Shown: in pieces, positions 60,622 through 64,000 of the stretch | How the letters are laid out: each line of letters starts with the position of its first letter | Numbering within the stretch: the first letter of the stretch is position 1 | Source: Niabella soli DSM 19437 | GTDB taxonomy: Bacteria; Bacteroidota; Bacteroidia; Chitinophagales; Chitinophagaceae | DNA: 64,000 nt | NCBI RefSeq assembly: GCF_000243115.2 | Contig: NZ_CP007035.1 | Location: 1,922,001 to 1,986,000 of the forward strand | Reading direction: 5' to 3' | Position numbers and translations under genes: made by a program | The notes under the pieces: model-generated | Told to the model about the DNA's origin: nothing | Database searches by the model: none | The model's input: only the letters and a program-made list of their open reading frames with translations

Positions 60622-61149
60622 ATGGATTTTTTACAGCAATTAAATGTATGGGCAAAAGGTGATGCCCTGCAAGGCAAAATAATGGTGGGTACAGGGCTTC
60701 TCTTAGCCCTGGCCTTACCATTCTTATTCAAAAAAGAATACCCGCTTTTCAATGGAATGTTTATACCGATTTGTTTGTTAGTGCTTGTGAATCTGGGATA
60801 TGGCGGTTTCCTTTTATACTCAAGGCCAAAGCATGTAGAAAGTATCTCCAAACTATATCAGCAAAATCCCAGGGAAACGGTTAAAAAGGAGCTTCAAAAA
60901 GCGCGAACCGATAACAAAAACTATACACTTTTAAAGCCAATTTGGGCGATGCTAATTATTATTTCAGCACTTGCTTTTTTCTTTATAAACAATGAATACT
61001 TCAAAGGGGCATCCCTTGGTATGATTTGTTTGTCGGTCGGATTTTTACTGATCGATACATTCTTGCATTATCGGTTGATACCTTATCTTGAACTAACGAT
61101 GGATGCAGTCTTTAGCCTGAGCGGAGTTCAGATAATCTGCGATCGCTAA
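60622..61149 (+). CDS. Membrane protein of unknown function
   Basis: A 175-aa protein from ATG at 60622, 1 bp after the SDR stop (an ATG at 60610 overlaps it). Four hydrophobic segments are seen: about 20–40 (MVGTGLLLALALPFLF), 45–65 (FIPICLLVLVNLGYGGFLLY), 105–123 (IWAMLIIISALAFFFI) and 132–150. A basic linker (QQNPRETVKKELQKARTDNK) sits between helices 2 and 3. No family recognised. Operonic with the SDR. Confidence 0.75.
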   Translation: MDFLQQLNVWAKGDALQGKIMVGTGLLLALALPFLFKKEYPLFNGMFIPICLLVLVNLGYGGFLLYSRPKHVESISKLYQQNPRETVKKELQKARTDNKNYTLLKPIWAMLIIISALAFFFINNEYFKGASLGMICLSVGFLLIDTFLHYRLIPYLELTMDAVFSLSGVQIICDR

Positions 61150-61302
61150 CAAGAAACAATTCTTAGTGGTGGCTCAAATGAATTAATATAACTTCTCCGA
61201 AATGAGGTTGACTATAACCACGGCTAAAAAAGACTTAACTTAGCTACTAATTAGTTCTTTTATACCTCTGAAAAAATTTGCTGGCAAATTGTGTGCAAAT
61301 AA

Positions 61303-61327
61303 AAAAGACCCACCAAGTGAGTCTTTT
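61303..61327 (-). terminator. Terminator downstream of tRNA-Leu
   Basis: AAAAGAC (61303–61309) pairs with GTCTTTT (61321–61327), with inner pairs, and A/T-runs on both sides. It lies about 20 bp beyond the 3' end of the minus-strand tRNA. Confidence 0.75.
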
Positions 61328-61328
61328 C

Positions 61329-61350
61329 TAACTGATTGATAATCAAGTGC
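61329..61350 (+). repeat. Right att-like direct repeat at the tRNA-Leu 3' end
   Basis: TAACTGATTGATAATCAAGT and on, 19 of 22 bases identical to 56785–56806. Its last three bases reach into the tRNA-Leu 3' end, a favoured integration point for tyrosine-recombinase elements. Confidence 0.5.
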
Positions 61351-61431
61351 CCAGAACAGGAATCGAACCTGCACTCCGTTGCCGAAACCAGATTTTGAGT
61401 CTAGCGCGTCTACCAATTCCGCCATCTGGGC
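61348..61431 (-). tRNA. tRNA-Leu(CAA)
   Basis: An 84-nt class II tRNA on the minus strand. Acceptor GCCCAGA/TCTGGGC, D arm GGCGGAATTGGTAGACGC, anticodon stem CTAGA/TCTGG with loop CTCAAAA (anticodon CAA), variable arm, T arm with GTTCGATTC, discriminator A. CCA is not encoded. Confidence 0.95.
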
Positions 61432-61666
61432 GAATGGGGTGCAATATTACAACCTTTCAGTGGAATATCATCTTTCCCGCCGATATTTTTTCGATCCGGG
61501 ACCATTTTGGTATTGACAGAGACTGCGCAATACAACAGCAGCTATACCAGGCTATCTTAGTGATCGCCGTCACAAGACAAATAAAAAGCAGCAACACGGC
61601 AATAACCTTCACCCTTCCCTGCTCATATAAATACCCGGAAACAGACCCAACTTCAGCAGCAAAATA

Positions 61667-61676
61667 ATAAAAGACA
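61667..61676 (+). promoter_or_regulatory. Shared 10-mer upstream of the Rrf2 regulator gene
   Basis: ATAAAAGACA, also present upstream of the Ric gene at 62176–62185. It starts 36 bp before the -7 box at 61703. A common activator or repressor site is possible. Confidence 0.4.
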
Positions 61677-61702
61677 TTTTTATCCTTTATTTAAATAATA
61701 GC

Positions 61703-61710
61703 TATCTTTG
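61703..61710 (+). promoter_or_regulatory. TAnnTTTG promoter box before the Rrf2 gene
   Basis: TATCTTTG matches the Bacteroidetes -7 consensus, 18 bp upstream of the ATG at 61729. Confidence 0.55.
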
Positions 61711-61728
61711 CTTTACAAACCCAGCCAA

Positions 61729-62160
61729 ATGTTTTCTAAAACATGTGAATATGCCATCCGGGCGATGATCTTTATCGCACAGCAAACCAGGAACGGGGAG
61801 CGCGTGAGTATTATCGAGATCGCCAATGGCATTGATTCTCCCGAGCACTTTATTGCAAAAATTTTGCAGGAATTAAGCAGAAAAAAAATAGTGCTTTCTT
61901 TAAAGGGACCTACTGGGGGCTTTTATCACGATGAGGCCACATTGGAGCATTCCCTCGCAGACATCGTAACCGCTGTGGATGGCAATGCTATTTTTACCGG
62001 GTGCGGACTTGGCTTGCGGGAGTGTTCGGAAACACAACCCTGCCCGCTGCATAATAAATTTAAAAAGATCAGGAAGGGAACACACCAAATGCTGACGCAG
62101 GCAAAGCTCAGCACATTTGTGGACCAACCCAAAACAGCCAGAACATTTTTAAAACGCTAA
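61729..62160 (+). CDS. Rrf2-family iron-sulfur regulator, NsrR/IscR-like
   Basis: A 143-aa regulator from ATG at 61729 (MFSKTCEYAIRAMIFIAQQT). The winged helix is at residues 5–70, including GERVSIIEIANGIDSPEHFI. Three cluster-ligand Cys lie in FTGCGLGLRECSETQPCPLH, spacing like NsrR/IscR, so it probably carries an Fe-S cluster sensing NO or iron-sulfur status. It precedes the Ric/YtfE gene and a Crp/Fnr gene, which are typical NsrR targets. Confidence 0.9.
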   Translation: MFSKTCEYAIRAMIFIAQQTRNGERVSIIEIANGIDSPEHFIAKILQELSRKKIVLSLKGPTGGFYHDEATLEHSLADIVTAVDGNAIFTGCGLGLRECSETQPCPLHNKFKKIRKGTHQMLTQAKLSTFVDQPKTARTFLKR

Positions 62161-62175
62161 CCTTTTTTTTAAAAC

Positions 62176-62185
62176 ATAAAAGACA
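62176..62185 (+). promoter_or_regulatory. Shared 10-mer upstream of the Ric gene
   Basis: ATAAAAGACA again, 36 bp before TATACTAC-like sequence at 62211, mirroring the layout at the Rrf2 gene. See the paired entry at 61667. Confidence 0.4.
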
Positions 62186-62231
62186 AAAAGGTATTTATTT
62201 ATTTTTTCTATATACTACAAAAAACAATATC

Positions 62232-62942
62232 ATGAATATTACCCCACAAACCATTATTGGAGCATTGGTAGCACAAGACTACCGTACCGCCCCGGTTTTT
62301 AAAAATTACGGAATTGATTTTTGCTGCAAGGGCAATCGCACCATCGCGGAGGCTTGTGAAAAAAAACGTATTGCTTTAGACCCGTTAATTGACACACTGA
62401 ACAATGCCGCACAAACCGTTAGTGCCTCCACACCAGATTTCAATGCGTGGCCACCGGATCTGCTGGCAGACTATATTGAAAAAAAACATCATCGCTATAT
62501 TTCCTCCCGTACCCCGGAAATTATACCTTTTCTGAATAAGCTCGCCCGTGTACATGGAGACCTGCATCCGGAACTTATTGAACTGGACCAGTTATTCAAC
62601 GAGTCTGCATGGGATCTTGCCGCGCACTTAAAAAACGAAGAACAGATCCTGTTCCCTTACATCCGGAAAATGGTGGAGAGCGGGCGCGCCACAGCTCCCT
62701 TCGGAACGGTTCAACACCCCATTGAAGTAATGCTTTACGAGCACAACAACGAAGGCGAGCGGTTCCGCAAAATGGCTGCACTTACAAATAATTATACGCC
62801 GCCTGAAGGCGCCTGTAATACTTATAAAGCAACTTTTTCCCTGTTAAAAGAATTCGAAGAGGACCTGCACCTCCATATTCATTTGGAAAATAATATCCTG
62901 TTCCCAAAAGCATTGTTGTTGGAACAAAGTCTTTGTAACTGA
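62232..62942 (+). CDS. ric: Iron-sulfur cluster repair di-iron protein (Ric/YtfE/ScdA)
   Basis: A 236-aa protein. The N-terminal ScdA domain (1–60) has the Cys motif YGIDFCCKGNRTIAEACEKK. The hemerythrin-like domain (about 80–230) supplies di-iron His/Glu ligands in KKHHRYISSRTPEIIPFLNK, LAAHLKNEEQILFPYIRKMV, YEHNNEGERFRKMA and LHLHIHLENNILFPKALLLE. It repairs NO- or peroxide-damaged Fe-S clusters. Located 71 bp after the Rrf2 gene and 21 bp before a Crp/Fnr gene. Confidence 0.93.
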   Translation: MNITPQTIIGALVAQDYRTAPVFKNYGIDFCCKGNRTIAEACEKKRIALDPLIDTLNNAAQTVSASTPDFNAWPPDLLADYIEKKHHRYISSRTPEIIPFLNKLARVHGDLHPELIELDQLFNESAWDLAAHLKNEEQILFPYIRKMVESGRATAPFGTVQHPIEVMLYEHNNEGERFRKMAALTNNYTPPEGACNTYKATFSLLKEFEEDLHLHIHLENNILFPKALLLEQSLCN

Positions 62943-62963
62943 TTTTAAAACTCATCCCCAATC

Positions 62964-63554
62964 ATGCAAATAGCGTATTCGATCCTGGCTGGTTATGGAG
63001 CAATAACTCAAAAGATCAACAAAGGTGAATTTGTTTTTTTAGAAGGCGCCCAACCCTTTTTCTTTTACCAGGTACTGGAAGGAGAAATAAGATTATACAG
63101 CAGCAGTTCAGAAGACCGGGAGTTGACACAGGGGATCTTCCGTGACGGCGAGACATTCGGGGAACCGCCCCTGTTGCTGGGCAAACGGTACCCAAGCACA
63201 GCCGAAGCCAGTAAGAACAGCACGATCATAAAAATCAGGAAAGAAAATTTTTTAGCCCTTTTAAAGGATCACCCGGGTTTATATGAACGGATGTTGTACC
63301 ATTTTGCAGGACGAATTTATAATAAGGCAACCACTGCGCAAATATGGGTGAACCAAAGACCGGAAGAAAAAATTCTTCGCCTGCTGAAAAAAATAAAAGG
63401 GAAGAGCTCCTGCCCACAACAATGGTGCGTTCCTTATACACGCCAACAAATAGCCGACCATACCGGCTTAGCCGTTGAAACGGTTATCCGAACACTGTCG
63501 CGCATGAATAAAGAAGGAAAGATCAAAATCTTTAAGCACAAACTTTATTATTGA
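62964..63554 (+). CDS. Crp/Fnr-family regulator of the nitrosative-stress cluster
   Basis: A 196-aa regulator with a cNMP-type beta-roll (residues 10–110: KGEFVFLEGAQPFFFYQVLE, GEIRLYSSSSEDREL, FGEPPLLLGKRYPSTAEA) and a C-terminal helix-turn-helix (VPYTRQQIADHTGLAVETVI, RTLSRMNKEGKIKI). No N-terminal Fe-S Cys set like that of true Fnr, so it resembles DNR/NarR-type NO or heme sensors. It is in an operon with Ric and the membrane protein that follows. Confidence 0.9.
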   Translation: MQIAYSILAGYGAITQKINKGEFVFLEGAQPFFFYQVLEGEIRLYSSSSEDRELTQGIFRDGETFGEPPLLLGKRYPSTAEASKNSTIIKIRKENFLALLKDHPGLYERMLYHFAGRIYNKATTAQIWVNQRPEEKILRLLKKIKGKSSCPQQWCVPYTRQQIADHTGLAVETVIRTLSRMNKEGKIKIFKHKLYY

Positions 63555-63560
63555 TTTTTT

Positions 63561-64000
63561 ATGATTCCCTTTACCTTAAAAAGCTGGTTCAGGACTGGCC
63601 TGGTAAGCCTGAGCCTTGTGGCGCTCTATGGAGCCCTGATGCGCTGCAAAATAGCATTTGCCCTTCCGTTGCTGCAGCAAAAGAACCTGTTGCATGCACA
63701 TTCGCATTTTGCCTTTACGGGATGGATAAGTCATTGCCTGTACTGCGGCCTGGCGCTGTTACTGGCCCCCTATTTGCCAGGCAATCAGCAAAAAAAATAC
63801 CGCCTGCTTATTTCTCTCAATATGCTATTTGGCATGGGCATGCTGGTGGCGTTCACCCTTGAGGGCTATAAAGCCATATCCATAGTATTTTCAACGCTGA
63901 CCATTTTTACAGCCATGGCATTTGCGGTTTGCTTTATAAAGGATGCCGGGAAATTGCCGCCGGAACATGCCGCAAAACCCTGGGCGATTACAGGGTTATT
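63561..64000 (+). CDS. Polytopic membrane protein, NO-stress associated (partial)
   Basis: ATG at 63561, 6 bp after the Crp/Fnr stop; the frame runs off the right edge (146 codons seen). The N-terminus begins MIPFTLKSWFRTGLVSLSLV. Hydrophobic helices follow, with LLHAHSHFAFTGWISHCLYC, a His-rich motif like those of heme-copper oxidase or NnrS-type membrane proteins, then LLISLNMLFGMGMLVAFTL. Such proteins accompany Ric in Bacteroidetes. The frame one base off that opens at 63551 is not coding. Confidence 0.75.
   Translation, partial: MIPFTLKSWFRTGLVSLSLVALYGALMRCKIAFALPLLQQKNLLHAHSHFAFTGWISHCLYCGLALLLAPYLPGNQQKKYRLLISLNMLFGMGMLVAFTLEGYKAISIVFSTLTIFTAMAFAVCFIKDAGKLPPEHAAKPWAITGL

Noticed and set aside
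61240-61425. 61-aa minus-strand ORF beginning MAELVDALDSKSGFGNGVQV
   Set aside because: It is a translation of tRNA-Leu and its 3' flank, a well-known false ORF.
63551-63862. 103-aa plus-strand ORF at the right edge
   Set aside because: Out of frame with the membrane protein starting at 63561, whose His-containing helices are convincing.

Overview
The window looks like chromosomal DNA from a Bacteroidetes bacterium, most likely family Chitinophagaceae (a Niabella- or Chitinophaga-like genus; the genus is inference). The evidence is the small-protein block rpmB–rpmG–DUF4295–ftsY, a DUF4199 membrane protein between pyrimidine and glycosyltransferase genes, TAnnTTTG-type promoter boxes, weak Shine-Dalgarno sites, a Bacteroidetes-style VgrG/RHS locus, and many secreted proteins and lipoproteins. 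No prophage, CRISPR array or intact insertion sequence is visible.

Layout. 1–2.0 kb: a minus-strand cluster resembling hvfABCD (Cys-rich precursor, MNIO/DUF692 enzyme, partner protein cut by the window edge, DoxX protein), a probable copper-related RiPP pathway. 2.3–9.8 kb: secreted EEP-fold hydrolase, YggS, GH27 alpha-galactosidase, acyl-CoA dehydrogenase, an acyl-CoA mutase large subunit and a lipoprotein. 10–14.6 kb: ftsY, DUF4295, L33, L28, lipoamide dehydrogenase, outer-membrane protein. 14.8–22.8 kb: dicarboxylate/amino-acid symporter, two exported proteins, a two-component system, GH29 fucosidase, a Crp-like regulator and a haloalkane dehalogenase. 22.8–23.1 kb: tRNA-Pro(GGG) with a decayed tandem copy. 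23.2–30.7 kb: a dihydroorotase-like protein without its HxH motif, DUF4199, two glycosyltransferases, then hddA, gmhA and an hddC–gmhB fusion, which together make GDP-D-glycero-alpha-D-manno-heptose for a surface glycan. 31–37.5 kb: TrmN6, DinB, an Ada-like plus AlkB alkylation-repair pair, M13 peptidase, ferritin.

37.8–48.4 kb is a type VI secretion effector island: VgrG, a putative adaptor, a 1446-residue PAAR-like/RHS protein with a deaminase-like toxin tip, a putative immunity gene, then displaced toxin tips and immunity genes, including a frameshifted RHS C-terminus. 48.5–54.8 kb: a saccharopine/alanine dehydrogenase-like enzyme, a YbaK protein, a DUF6875-like protein, a one-module NRPS (A–PCP–TE) and a glycosyltransferase. 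54.8–56.6 kb: a decayed PIN/HTH toxin–antitoxin pair and a CoiA-like gene. 57–61.4 kb: AraC regulator, aldehyde dehydrogenase, SDR and membrane protein, flanked by 22-bp att-like repeats, the right one touching tRNA-Leu(CAA). 61.7–64 kb: a nitrosative/iron-sulfur stress cluster (Rrf2, Ric/YtfE, Crp/Fnr, membrane protein).

An unusual thread through the window is a set of degenerate 7-nt tandem repeats. They occur between genes and also in frame inside yggS, a glycosyltransferase gene and the RHS gene. Short perfect hairpins and TCCCGAT/ATCGGGA palindromes accompany them.
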